The notes below the pieces were generated by a model. It saw only the letters and a program-made list of their open reading frames with translations, was not told where the DNA came from and ran no database searches. Shown one piece after another: positions 27,311 through 36,400 of a DNA stretch of 64,000 nt; position 1 is the stretch's first letter, and every line of letters begins with the position of its first letter. The stretch lies in assembly GCA_964415885.1 (NCBI GenBank), contig CAYQCE010000006.1, forward strand, positions 1 through 64,000, read 5' to 3'. Source of the stretch: CAYQCE01 sp964415885. GTDB lineage: Bacteria; Zixibacteria; MSB-5A5; JAABVY01; JAHJOQ01. The translations under genes and the position numbers were made by a program.

Positions 27311-27338
27311 AAGGCCCCGCCAATCGGCGGGGCCTTTT
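27311..27338 (+). terminator. Intrinsic terminator of the Hmc/Tmc-like operon
   Basis: 11-bp perfect stem AAGGCCCCGCC/GGCGGGGCCTT with AATC loop, followed by TTCTTT. It could also act on the opposite strand for the peptidase gene ending at 27390. Confidence 0.92.
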
Positions 27339-27389
27339 CTTTATCGAGTCAGAGCCTGTTCTTATCTTATTCAGGCACGTTTGTTGACT

Positions 27390-30300
27390 CTACGGACAGT
27401 CGGCGCACGGCTCCGGACCACCGCTGAAGACATATGCTATCGTGTACACGATATCATCAATGTCTACAGAGTCGTTGCAGTCTACATCTCCAGCTTCGAC
27501 CGGCTCCGGTGCCGGACCGCTGCCGAAGACGTATTCGATTAGCATCACTACGTCATCAATGTCTACAGCGAGGTTTCCGTCGCAGTCACCGCAAACATAC
27601 TGCTGCTCCTCTTCAACGAGGAGATTGACCGGGATTGACCACGGGTTGTCCGGTGTATCCGGGTCATTGGAGTAGATGTTCACAGCGCACGCGTATTCGC
27701 CGATATCGAGACCGAAGGTATTCACCCTGGCAGTGATAGTGTTCTCGCCCATCGGCTCAATAGTGCCGGATGTCGGGGTGAGAGTCAGCCATTGTGCCGG
27801 GGCCGAGAACTCGACCGCGAGATTGTCCTTCAGGTACGAGGTGTTGAACGCAACCGTAAGACCATCGTCACCGGCCTCGTTCTCAATACCGATTGTCGCG
27901 CTCTCATCGGCGTCAAAGCCGGACGCAACCGTCTGGTACTGGAACTTGATTCGGCCGCTGGCGTAGAGTATGATCTCGGCATTGATTACGTCGCCGGCAG
28001 ACGCCTGGTATTCCGAATAGTCGACGAACTGGATCACCAGCCTGTTGCCATCGGAATGGTAGTACACCTTGCTGGTGTTGTTGGAGTTGGTCGGATCGAG
28101 ATCGTCCCAACACCAGGCGAGGATGTTGTTCGGCGGATCATCATCCGGCAATAGCGTATTGTTGCGGCTGTAGTAGCCTGCGTCGGGACCGAACCCGATA
28201 AATCCGTTCGAGGCTATATAGAGCTCGTCATACGAGACTCCGTAGTAGCTGAAACTGAATCCGATCGGAACCGGGCCGAAGTAGTTGTCGTCACCGAGAC
28301 TGTCGGCGGCATCCCTGATCGGGACTTCCGTACCGACTGCCTGGACATCAATCCAGTCGAACACAGGTCCACCCGGCTCATCCGAATCAACCCAGATATA
28401 GCCGAAGTTATCTGGACCGCCTGCGTCACGCTCGACAGCCGGACCCTCTCGTGTATCCGGAGTGCCCTTGGGCAGATCCGGCAACTCTTCGACTTCGTAA
28501 TCCTCAAGGTAGTTGTACGGCGAGGTGAACAGTTCCCCAATGGCTCCGCGGAATACCGGTACGCTCTGCACCGTGTAGTTCAGCGTCCCGGGGCCGCCAT
28601 TCTGAACCGTGATCATCGCGGAAGCAGAATCTCCCTCGATCAACTGGAAATCAAACGAGGCCGGTGTCACAGCAATCGACGGGGCGAAGTCGACTCTGAT
28701 ATCGTCAACATACCAGTAGTCATCGCCAGCCGTATTTCCGTAGCTGTGTACTCGCAGCTGGAATGTCTCGTGAAGCGCGTCGCCGGTCAGAACGACCTCG
28801 ACATACTCGAATGACATCATATCCTCGCCGCTACCGAGCTGTCTGCTCGCCTCGACCCATTCACCGGAGGAGTTCTGGTACTCGAATACGAGGTCTTCGC
28901 CGGTCTCAGGCGAATCACCGGGACCCTTACGCTCGTAGTAGTAGGTAAGCAGCGCGGCGTCCTGACCAGTGAGATCTATGAGCTGAGATATGAGCGTATC
29001 ACATCCGCCATCCAGAAGCAACGAATACGTTCCGCTCGGTGTATTGTAAGCGTTTGAGGCAATTGCTCCGCCGATGTTCACCATCCACTTGCTCATATCG
29101 AGCGTGGCTGTCGGGAACTGCTCCTCCCACGGCACTGACGCCGGGAAGCCGGCAGAGATCGCGCAGATGAAGGCTCCGCCGGAGATACTCGGATCGCCGT
29201 TCGAACGAGCCATCACCATTATAGTATCTTCGGAATTGAGCGGCGTAGCAGCCGGAATCTCGACCTTCGCGATTATCATCGCGGAATCGAGCGGCTCTAT
29301 TATGCCTGTGGATGTGATCTGGCTCGTCGCCGCCTCATCCCAGAAAGTGACGTTCCACTGCGCCAGAGAATCATACAGAGAGAACTGATCGGAATAGAGA
29401 CCCTTATTCTTCACAAAGAGCGTGAACGTGGCCTCACCTTCGGCAGGACCATACTGCTCCTGGAACGAAGGCATCACCTGCACCTCGTATGACGGCGGGT
29501 GACCGATGTAGATGTCATCCACGAACCAGTCATCGTAACTGCCCGCAGTACCAGTACTTGAGAAACGGATTCTCATTCCTGCATGCATCGCACCAGCCGG
29601 AAGCTGTACGATATTCTCCTCGAACACAGTCATGTCCGGATCGGCACCCGGATGCGTATCGAGAGTGTGCCAGACTCCGTTGGAGTCGAGATACTCGACA
29701 TCGAGATCATCGCCGGATTCCGGACTGTCGCCGTCGCCGGTCTGCTGGAAGTAGTACCGCAGTATTACATTGCTCTCATTCCGGAGGTTGATAGCCTCGG
29801 ATTCGAGAGCATCGCCGCCGCTCGGGTTGCCGTCGAGATTGATCGAGTACGGCGCCGACGGCTCATCGATACCGCTGGTGCTGACTTCGGCACCACCGGC
29901 GTCCTCCCACTTGGTCATATCGAGATCGGCGGTGAGGAACGACTCGGTGAATGGAATCGGCCATGGCTGTCCCGCGGAAACGGATATGATGTCCGCTCCG
30001 GCGGCAAATGAGGGATCGCCGACAGATGTCGTAACGACGCGTATACTGTCGCTCTCACCTTCCCAGCTCGATGGAACCAGTACCTGTACCTGGAAATCGA
30101 ATGTCTCATCTGCAGACAGCAGATCCGTCTGCGTTATCTCTGTAGTGCCCGTTGCATCCCAGACTGTCGTTGCCCAGTCCACATCCTCAACGCTGATCGA
30201 GTAGGTGTCGTCGAGGACACCGTCATTCGTCACCGTCAGAGTATAGGTCAGCGTGTCGCCAACCGGAGCGGTCTGACTCTGATAGCCCGGACCGAGCAGA

Positions 30301-32570
30301 AGACCGTAATCGATAACCGAGAACGAATAGACCTCGGTCGTATCCGCAAGCCCGTTCGTGGTCTTCGCGAAGAAGTAATAGTCGATCTGCGTACCGGGTG
30401 ACTGAGCCGGAATGGTTCCGTAGAACTCATTGTCGCCGGCGCCCTCCTGCAGCAGATCGGCCATGTATCCACCGCCGTCTATGCTGTAGTAGAGAAGAAG
30501 CGAATCGGTGTCCAGCGCCTCCTCGGTGTAGATCATACACTCGGCGGTATAGTCATTTGTGTAATCCTTGGTGTCGGTCAAAGGACTCGGCACGATAACC
30601 GCGAGGTCGGATGTCACAACTACGGCTTCCTCGACCGTCGCAAGGTTGTAGCCGGTGACGGTCAGAGTGATCGACTGACCAATCGGAAGAAGTCCCTCGA
30701 TCGGTATTGACGCGGTGCCATCCGGACCGGTGTAAGCCGAACCAAAGAGTTCGCCGTTATGGTAAAGAGCGCACAGGGCACCTTCCTGGCCGACGACCTC
30801 GATATCATACGTGTCCATAGCGAAGAAAACCGCTCCGCCGTGGTTTACAGTGATCGCCTCGGGAACGTCGGTCCTGACCTGAACCGACGGATCGCCGAAG
30901 ATATGCCATGTGTTATACATTGACACACCACCGGAGCCGTTGATGTCGATCATCTTGCACGAACCGTTGAAACAGAGTCCGCCGTACGTGTTCATCTGTT
31001 CCTGAATCAGGAGGTGAACCACCTCGTCCTGGCCATCCATCGGAGGATTCCAGGACTGGTTGATCGATGACATGTATGCACCGATCGCGCCGGTCGGGCT
31101 GGAACCGTTCGTGGCGCGCAACCATGCCTCACCGAAACATGTGTAACCGTCGAACTGACCGTTAACGCATGCCACACTGATGATGAACGGCAGCATATTA
31201 TCATTCACGAGGGCGTTCACATTACTGTTCGAGAAGCCGGAGGAACTCCAGGCGGTAGTCGAACCGTGTCCCGTGTAGTTTATGATACTGCGACCGTCAT
31301 TGAGAGCGGCAGCAACCGCCGCAGAGCTCGCGGTCGGATCGTATATCTGGTCGACATACGTGTAAGTGTAAGAGAACAGCGAATCCCGAATGTAATCGAG
31401 GTGCTCATCGTCGTACTCACCGCCGTTGTGTCCCGGACCCTGATTGGACCCGACGCCGGTGCCCTTGTGGAACCAGCTTCCAGCGAGAGGATTCTTCTCG
31501 TACGTGATCGTACGGTCTACCTGCGTTGTCACCTGGGTGCCGTTCTCCGCGGAGAAACGCCCGACGAAAAGATCCGGGTAGTTATCGGTCGTCATAAGAG
31601 CGTATGACGGGTCAGATGATCCACCGGAGGCGTATGGTGTCGCTACCTGTGCGGCGTCTCCAACCAGAAGGACATAGCCGAGATCAGAAGTGTTATAGAT
31701 GTTCTGAATGTACGACTTGATTGCGGTAGAATTGTTGCCGATATCAGATACGTTTACCAACGTGGTCGGAAGACCCTTCTGGTTCTTCCAGTTCACGAAC
31801 GGAATCATCTCATCCATGAAATCAGCGTAGCAGATTACGAGGAGATCGCCCTCTTCCTGCACGGGCGTGTACTTGCCCTGGACGAAATCATAGTTGATGA
31901 AACGACTCTCGTAGAGGTTATCGAATTCCGGTAGCAGCGTGAAATCGCTCTGCCGGTTCTGGAACACGTTGATCTCGCCTGCACCGGCAGCGACAACTTC
32001 AACGGTTACCGAAGTATAGACGCGGAGCATGTTCTCGTCAGGCTTAACCTGGAACGGAAGGATCTCCACGACCGCGCCACGGTAGTCCCTCAGGATATAG
32101 GGACTTCCCAGTGAAACTGTGTTGGTCGGATAGAACTCGTTCGAGCTGTAGACGGGACCGAACGCGTAGGGAACGTCCTCGGGATTCACTGTTCTGAGCA
32201 GATTACCCTTGGACGGCACCACCGGAGTATTCGCTATGTCGACAAAATCCGTCGACAGAACGCGAATGTCCATCTTGGCGTTGTCGGGAATGATGATACT
32301 CCGGCATATTTTCGGAAGCTCGGGTTCGGACTCGTTAAGAAGGATTCCCTCTCTATTGAGGGCAATTCTGTAGTAAGTCTGGCCGTTGATATCCACGGCT
32401 TCTTTCTCGAAACCCCCAACTTCGAATCGAATGACAGTCCGAATGTCGTTCGACTCTTCAACCGTTACTACGACGTCTTCTCCAAAGGCCCTGAGGTCGA
32501 CATGCTCTCCATATGTCAACGCAGAAAGCGCAAGAAGAAGAACGACAGACAGAAGCACTCTCCTATGCAT
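27390..32570 (-). CDS. Secreted C25 (gingipain-type) cysteine peptidase with dockerin-like C-terminus
   Basis: A 1726-residue protein with a signal peptide (1-21) and a propeptide-like region to about 220. The C25 caspase-fold catalytic domain spans about 240-590. The catalytic His is in NYTGHGS near residue 435 and the Cys in SVACVNGQF near residue 467. Ig-like domains follow. Two MAM-like domains (about 880-1020 and 1145-1300) each hold a WEDAGG- or WMVNIGG-type start and a DDWFVDDI or DDYWYVDDI end. An ASPM/HYDIN-like beta domain and a large beta domain come next. The last 65 residues form a pair of dockerin-like calcium loops (DCDGNLAVDIDDVV and DVDCNDSVDIDDIV). Strong ribosome site GAGAGGAG before ATG. 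Confidence 0.9.
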   Translation of the reverse strand: MHRRVLLSVVLLLALSALTYGEHVDLRAFGEDVVVTVEESNDIRTVIRFEVGGFEKEAVDINGQTYYRIALNREGILLNESEPELPKICRSIIIPDNAKMDIRVLSTDFVDIANTPVVPSKGNLLRTVNPEDVPYAFGPVYSSNEFYPTNTVSLGSPYILRDYRGAVVEILPFQVKPDENMLRVYTSVTVEVVAAGAGEINVFQNRQSDFTLLPEFDNLYESRFINYDFVQGKYTPVQEEGDLLVICYADFMDEMIPFVNWKNQKGLPTTLVNVSDIGNNSTAIKSYIQNIYNTSDLGYVLLVGDAAQVATPYASGGSSDPSYALMTTDNYPDLFVGRFSAENGTQVTTQVDRTITYEKNPLAGSWFHKGTGVGSNQGPGHNGGEYDDEHLDYIRDSLFSYTYTYVDQIYDPTASSAAVAAALNDGRSIINYTGHGSTTAWSSSGFSNSNVNALVNDNMLPFIISVACVNGQFDGYTCFGEAWLRATNGSSPTGAIGAYMSSINQSWNPPMDGQDEVVHLLIQEQMNTYGGLCFNGSCKMIDINGSGGVSMYNTWHIFGDPSVQVRTDVPEAITVNHGGAVFFAMDTYDIEVVGQEGALCALYHNGELFGSAYTGPDGTASIPIEGLLPIGQSITLTVTGYNLATVEEAVVVTSDLAVIVPSPLTDTKDYTNDYTAECMIYTEEALDTDSLLLYYSIDGGGYMADLLQEGAGDNEFYGTIPAQSPGTQIDYYFFAKTTNGLADTTEVYSFSVIDYGLLLGPGYQSQTAPVGDTLTYTLTVTNDGVLDDTYSISVEDVDWATTVWDATGTTEITQTDLLSADETFDFQVQVLVPSSWEGESDSIRVVTTSVGDPSFAAGADIISVSAGQPWPIPFTESFLTADLDMTKWEDAGGAEVSTSGIDEPSAPYSINLDGNPSGGDALESEAINLRNESNVILRYYFQQTGDGDSPESGDDLDVEYLDSNGVWHTLDTHPGADPDMTVFEENIVQLPAGAMHAGMRIRFSSTGTAGSYDDWFVDDIYIGHPPSYEVQVMPSFQEQYGPAEGEATFTLFVKNKGLYSDQFSLYDSLAQWNVTFWDEAATSQITSTGIIEPLDSAMIIAKVEIPAATPLNSEDTIMVMARSNGDPSISGGAFICAISAGFPASVPWEEQFPTATLDMSKWMVNIGGAIASNAYNTPSGTYSLLLDGGCDTLISQLIDLTGQDAALLTYYYERKGPGDSPETGEDLVFEYQNSSGEWVEASRQLGSGEDMMSFEYVEVVLTGDALHETFQLRVHSYGNTAGDDYWYVDDIRVDFAPSIAVTPASFDFQLIEGDSASAMITVQNGGPGTLNYTVQSVPVFRGAIGELFTSPYNYLEDYEVEELPDLPKGTPDTREGPAVERDAGGPDNFGYIWVDSDEPGGPVFDWIDVQAVGTEVPIRDAADSLGDDNYFGPVPIGFSFSYYGVSYDELYIASNGFIGFGPDAGYYSRNNTLLPDDDPPNNILAWCWDDLDPTNSNNTSKVYYHSDGNRLVIQFVDYSEYQASAGDVINAEIILYASGRIKFQYQTVASGFDADESATIGIENEAGDDGLTVAFNTSYLKDNLAVEFSAPAQWLTLTPTSGTIEPMGENTITARVNTFGLDIGEYACAVNIYSNDPDTPDNPWSIPVNLLVEEEQQYVCGDCDGNLAVDIDDVVMLIEYVFGSGPAPEPVEAGDVDCNDSVDIDDIVYTIAYVFSGGPEPCADCP

Positions 32571-32677
32571 GACGCTCCTCTCGTAAATGGATTGAGTGAT
32601 TTGAAGTACTTGTAATTTTTATTTTTCCCGTAATGAGAACAAAACAGTAGAATACCAGGCCCGTATATACTTCCCGT

Positions 32678-32705
32678 AATATAATATCATCCATCAATTT
32701 GGCAA
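32678..32705 (-). promoter_or_regulatory. Predicted promoter of the C25 peptidase gene
   Basis: On the minus strand, TTGCCA (32705-32700), 16-bp spacer, TATATT (32683-32678). The expected leader is about 100 nt, AT-rich, ending in the ribosome site GAGAGGAG. Confidence 0.5.
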
Positions 32706-32976
32706 GGTAAAACATGAGTGCGAGAGTCGATGCAAACACGCGGGTGTGGGTGTAGCCTGGTGCCACAAATCCTCCGATGACATGCGCAAAACCGGCGAGA
32801 CCGCGTCCCGGTCGAATCCTATTCGACAACTGAAAAGGCACGAAAGCGCAGCCCGCCTCTAAGACATTGCAAAGCATTAGCTTACGAAGCAGGGCGGGAT
32901 TACGTCGCTCCGCCGGTACACATTGTCTTATAGAAGACTACGAAGTATACCATACACTCTATTTGCAGCAAGAAGA

Positions 32977-33010
32977 ACGAGGCCGATCCATTTTTGTGAA
33001 TCGGCCTCGT
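32977..33010 (-). terminator. Intrinsic terminator after the serpin gene
   Basis: 11-bp perfect stem ACGAGGCCGAT/ATCGGCCTCGT with a 12-nt loop, followed on the minus strand by TCTTCTTG. It ends the serpin transcript before the peptidase promoter. Confidence 0.85.
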
Positions 33011-33041
33011 AAATCATCGAGATCTGAATTGAACGGATAAC

Positions 33042-34268
33042 TCAGAAAACGGGTTCCTCGACTTTCCCGATAAAGAGGATTGAGTTCGAATTTGATTCCC
33101 AGATCGCGAACAGGAAGGGATGATCGGCAATGAAGATCGAATGCGGGCTCGAAGTTATCCCCATCTCCACCGATGTTACTGCGGCGGCCTCGGTGCCTTC
33201 CTCGTCGATGCGCACGAACGACTTATGTTTGACATCCGTTATCGCGAGACCCGTAGTATCGCTCATGCCTCTGAAATTCGCTAACGGCGTGAAGGCTATC
33301 CCCATACCCATTGAGGCGAGAATCTGATTCAGGCTCTTCTCATACTCAAATTTGAGTTTCGGAAAACCGAGAGTGATCTCCTCTTCCGCAAACGAGCTCA
33401 TCAGGTTGTCCCACATCAAATCATCGAGAGTAGCCGCAAGTTCTGTGGGCGAGTCCTGCTTTGGCAGGATTGCAATGAGGTTATAGTGCTTATAGCCGTA
33501 TGGCAGTTTCACAGCCTTCAGTGCATCATTCTCGAAATACTGCACATCCACCTTGTGCTTCGACATCATCTGGCACTGGATCGTGGAACCGTCGGAGAGA
33601 TGGAATAGACCGTTGTGAGTATTCTCAGGATCGAACGGTTCGGTCCAGAGAGCGTTGAAATAGACCGCGTTAATGAGGTACATCACAGCATAATCCGGGA
33701 TCCGGTTAAGTATCGAGGTTATCTTCCCGTGAGTTTTCTCATCGACCCAGGAGTTGATTACGCCAGGAGCTTTGGGATCAGTGAAATCGAGTTTCTGTAC
33801 CTCGGCATCATAGTACTCCCGAAGTCTCCCGAGAAACTCGTCCTTGACATCAAAATCGTCTCGGGGCCACACGGAGTTCGCGATCTCCAAAGTTACCGAC
33901 GGATCGATTGTCATCAGGAATTCAGCAAGCGTCTCGTAGTTACGATTGATCTCTTCGTCGGTCAATCCCGCAAGCTCGAGTGTCTGGACGAGTGCCTCGC
34001 GCGTTTCACCCTGGGCGCCGTTCAGCACCATTCCAAATGCAGTCGAAACAGACAGGGGTGAGATAAACACATTTGCATTCCGGTCATCCCGACAGATCGC
34101 ATCGAACAGCTTGAAACCGAATGCGTTGCCGCTCTCGGAGAGAGTCATCTCGGCCTGAGTCAGAGCGCGTACCGACGGTACAGGATCAATCGGTGATTCC
34201 GATTCACCAGAGCATGCTACCAAAAGCAGCATAGTTGTTAGTATGGCACAGATTGAACGTGACATCAT
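33042..34268 (-). CDS. Serpin, predicted lipoprotein
   Basis: A 408-residue serpin, normal family length. The signal peptide ends in the lipobox LVAC (Cys19), so it is lipid-anchored. Family motifs include NVFISPLSVSTAFGMVLNGA near residue 65 and the C-terminal HPFLFAIWE and ILFIGKVEEP. The hinge EEGTEAAAV near residue 360 has the small residues needed for reactive-loop insertion, so it should be inhibitory. Counting from the hinge, P1 falls on Thr or Ser in MGITSSPH, a small polar residue. This does not suggest a trypsin-like target. It lies directly upstream of a C25 peptidase gene, on the same strand but behind its own terminator. Confidence 0.92.
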   Translation of the reverse strand: MMSRSICAILTTMLLLVACSGESESPIDPVPSVRALTQAEMTLSESGNAFGFKLFDAICRDDRNANVFISPLSVSTAFGMVLNGAQGETREALVQTLELAGLTDEEINRNYETLAEFLMTIDPSVTLEIANSVWPRDDFDVKDEFLGRLREYYDAEVQKLDFTDPKAPGVINSWVDEKTHGKITSILNRIPDYAVMYLINAVYFNALWTEPFDPENTHNGLFHLSDGSTIQCQMMSKHKVDVQYFENDALKAVKLPYGYKHYNLIAILPKQDSPTELAATLDDLMWDNLMSSFAEEEITLGFPKLKFEYEKSLNQILASMGMGIAFTPLANFRGMSDTTGLAITDVKHKSFVRIDEEGTEAAAVTSVEMGITSSPHSIFIADHPFLFAIWESNSNSILFIGKVEEPVF

Positions 34269-34301
34269 ATCCTCCCTTGTTTTTTGCCTTGCCGCGAAAT
34301 A

Positions 34302-34334
34302 GGAACTGTAAAAGGGACGAGCCTGTCCCCGTTC
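34302..34334. repeat. Small palindromic element, possible REP-type remnant
   Basis: GAAC-N7-GGGAC-N6-GTCCC-N1-GTTC forms a nested hairpin just upstream of the serpin gene. The wording (GGAACTGTAAAAGGGAC and CCTGTCCCCGTTC) resembles the palindromes often found beside REP-associated transposases in environmental genomes. No transposase is near. The assignment is tentative. Confidence 0.3.
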
Positions 34335-34409
34335 TGTTGAATTCCAATCACAATCAAGAGATGCCGCTCATCAACTGATTCATAGTCAAGTCTCAAAGAA
34401 ATACGAAGG

Positions 34410-34796
34410 TCAAATTTTGCCGATCTCTTCCACGGTCCAGTCATCTCCGACCCAGACCCCGTAGATATCGGCCTTGAGATGCCATGACCGGACCTCCTCC
34501 ATCGCCTTTCTGACATGCTCGAGGTGCATCTCCTTGTCGCCCGGATTGCCCGCGCAGTCGTGGTGCCCGACGATCACGATTGCCTTGGATCCGTGCTTCT
34601 CGACTGAAATAAGGACTCTCGTTTTGATCGAGTCGATCAGTTGAGGCTCGCCTCTGGCGATTATGCCATCCGGGCCCGGCTCGGTGACCGAGTCGACATA
34701 GTCGACACCGAATCTCTCTTTCATCCACTCAATTACGGGAAGCTGTGTACGGCCATCCATGCAGTTGATGGCTGTCGCGAAAGTGCCTTGTGCCAT
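34410..34796 (-). CDS. Mini beta-carbonic-anhydrase-like zinc protein
   Basis: A 128-residue protein. NCMDGR at residues 11-16 and GHHDCAGNP near residue 77 match the CxDxR and HxxC zinc-binding sites of beta-carbonic anhydrases. It is well under the usual 180-220 residues and lacks most of the C-terminal region that forms the rest of the active-site pocket and dimer. Similar short proteins occur in many bacteria and are annotated as carbonic anhydrase without proof. It may hydrate CO2 or bind zinc for another purpose. It stands alone, with about 120-140 bp on each side. Confidence 0.65.
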   Translation of the reverse strand: MAQGTFATAINCMDGRTQLPVIEWMKERFGVDYVDSVTEPGPDGIIARGEPQLIDSIKTRVLISVEKHGSKAIVIVGHHDCAGNPGDKEMHLEHVRKAMEEVRSWHLKADIYGVWVGDDWTVEEIGKI

Positions 34797-34916
34797 TGAA
34801 GAAATCCTTTGCGAAGATTATCCTTCCATTTGACACAATAACGCAATTGCGACATGTTAAGGCAAGAACTTAGGCAAGAACTGTAATGATCTGTTCTATT
34901 ATGAGGAAAGAGGTCT

Positions 34917-35201
34917 TCAGGATTTCTTCTTGGACTTATCGATCATTTTCTTCATCGCGCCTGTCTTGTCCCACTTCTCAGATAGATAGAAGCCGAGCGC
35001 TCGGTCGACTATTTCCTGTACGGGCTTGTCCTCGAAGTGAGCTATGACCTTCAGCTTGCCAAGGTACTCTTCGCGAATCCAGACAGCTTTGCGCTGCCAT
35101 GTTTTCCCGGCCTTGTCGATGCGGACGTCCTTGACATACACTGACTTCTCGGATTTGGGGTCTTCCTTCGAATTGCCTTTGACCTTATCGATTATACCCA
35201 T
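34917..35201 (-). CDS. Small basic protein with a ribbon-helix-helix-like segment
   Basis: A 94-residue, lysine-rich protein, preceded by GAGGAGG. Residues about 38-73 (KAVWIREEYLGKLKVIAHF...VQEIVDRALGFYL) follow the strand-helix-turn-helix pattern of CopG/Arc-type ribbon-helix-helix proteins. The flanking ends are charged and probably disordered. It could be a DNA-binding protein or a regulator. No toxin partner is adjacent, so a toxin-antitoxin role is not supported. The assignment is by pattern only. Confidence 0.5.
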   Translation of the reverse strand: MGIIDKVKGNSKEDPKSEKSVYVKDVRIDKAGKTWQRKAVWIREEYLGKLKVIAHFEDKPVQEIVDRALGFYLSEKWDKTGAMKKMIDKSKKKS

Positions 35202-35368
35202 AAAATCCTCCTCATTTAGACTATCGGCCGTGATCGGTTCAATCTACACAGGATTGAGCTTAAAACCGTTCTCACCTGAAACATAGTGCCCCAAAACCGT
35301 AATCATCTGCATCAGTCTTCCGATAATAGAGATGAATTAGATCATGTTACGATTTGGAGGGAGAAACC

Positions 35369-36352
35369 ATGTCAACACCTGCGAAATGCCTTATCCTGTT
35401 CACAGCATTCGCGACAATATTCGTCGTCGGTTGCGGAAGCTCCGATGATCCGACCTCTCCGGGTGGACGAAACTCGGCAAGTTTCCAGAACTACGAGCAG
35501 TACATCCGAGAAATCGCGCCGCCGGAGTTCACCCAGATTGCCGCATCACCCCGGGCATACGGCGATTGGACCGAAGGGGAATATCCGCTTCTCGCGAAAG
35601 TGTTCAGCGAGAACGAACCGATGTCGCTATACAGCAATACCGAAACACTCGACAACCTTATCGACGAGCTGAATGAGCATGTGGGCACGGATGAATCCGG
35701 CAAGTACGTTAAACTCATTGACACAGACAGCACTCTCACCCTCACTGAGTTGACATCGAACCTGCCGATTCCGACGCATCTACAATCGCTGTTCGGAATG
35801 TCGTCTGTTAATCTCGATTATCTTGCCGTTCTGGAATACGAGAAGTTGCCAACATCGGTAAGGAAGATCGGATTCTCTCAGACCGACGAAACCGAGGAAT
35901 TGCTGCTGTTCTACAAAGCGCCCTATGGCTCACAGACCACAACCCACCTGTACTATGCTTTCGTCGACAAGACCATCGACTCGATAGTGATTATCGGAGC
36001 AGAGAGCAAGGCCGAGACAGCGTCACCGTCGAACGTGACGGCAAACTGGAGCTACAGAATCAGCACTGTCAATGAGACGGATTTCGATTATATCATGGCA
36101 TGGGGCGGTATAGAAGCCGATTTCATGGGCAAGGTCATCGGCGGCGGCAATAAAGACGTCAAATTCGCTTTGCGATACCAGGGCTTTAATCCGTCAACTG
36201 CAGCCGAGCCGCATGAGGACATGACACAGATGTTCGGGCCAAACTTCTCGGATGAGGGCACACTCACTACCGGCTTTGACTACTTTATCTCCGCGGACCG
36301 ATTCCTTCAGCGGAGCGATCTTGCATATACTTTGATTGAAATATCATTCTGA
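35369..36352 (+). CDS. Hypothetical lipoprotein
   Basis: A 327-residue protein starting ATG 35369 with GGAGG eleven bases upstream. The signal peptide ends in the lipobox VVGC (Cys22). A serine-rich linker (GSSDDPTSPGG) follows, then an acidic globular region with no recognised motif. Many aromatic residues and an even hydrophobic pattern suggest a folded periplasmic domain. It is monocistronic with a terminator after the stop. I do not recognise the family. Confidence 0.65.
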   Translation: MSTPAKCLILFTAFATIFVVGCGSSDDPTSPGGRNSASFQNYEQYIREIAPPEFTQIAASPRAYGDWTEGEYPLLAKVFSENEPMSLYSNTETLDNLIDELNEHVGTDESGKYVKLIDTDSTLTLTELTSNLPIPTHLQSLFGMSSVNLDYLAVLEYEKLPTSVRKIGFSQTDETEELLLFYKAPYGSQTTTHLYYAFVDKTIDSIVIIGAESKAETASPSNVTANWSYRISTVNETDFDYIMAWGGIEADFMGKVIGGGNKDVKFALRYQGFNPSTAAEPHEDMTQMFGPNFSDEGTLTTGFDYFISADRFLQRSDLAYTLIEISF

Positions 36353-36371
36353 TCAGGTCTTTTCGCCTGTC

Positions 36372-36399
36372 AAACGCGCGGTCGATCGGCCGCGCGTTT
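36372..36399 (+). terminator. Intrinsic terminator after the lipoprotein gene
   Basis: 10-bp stem AAACGCGCGG/CCGCGCGTTT with an 8-nt loop and a following TCTATTT. It lies between convergent genes and may serve both strands. Confidence 0.8.
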
Positions 36400-36400
36400 T

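Larger units (their letters stand above)
32571..33041. other. Intergenic region upstream of the C25 peptidase gene
   Basis: About 470 bp. It holds the peptidase promoter (32678-32705) and the serpin terminator (32977-33010). Between 32706 and 32976 I see no convincing gene. A 104-codon minus-strand open frame running from 32877 into the peptidase start is judged spurious. Confidence 0.5.

Noticed and set aside
32563..32877. A 104-codon minus-strand frame ahead of the C25 peptidase
   Set aside because: It overlaps the peptidase start and the predicted promoter and has no ribosome site or family pattern.
34917..35201. Antitoxin of a toxin-antitoxin pair
   Set aside because: The ribbon-helix-helix-like protein has no small toxin gene beside it on either side.
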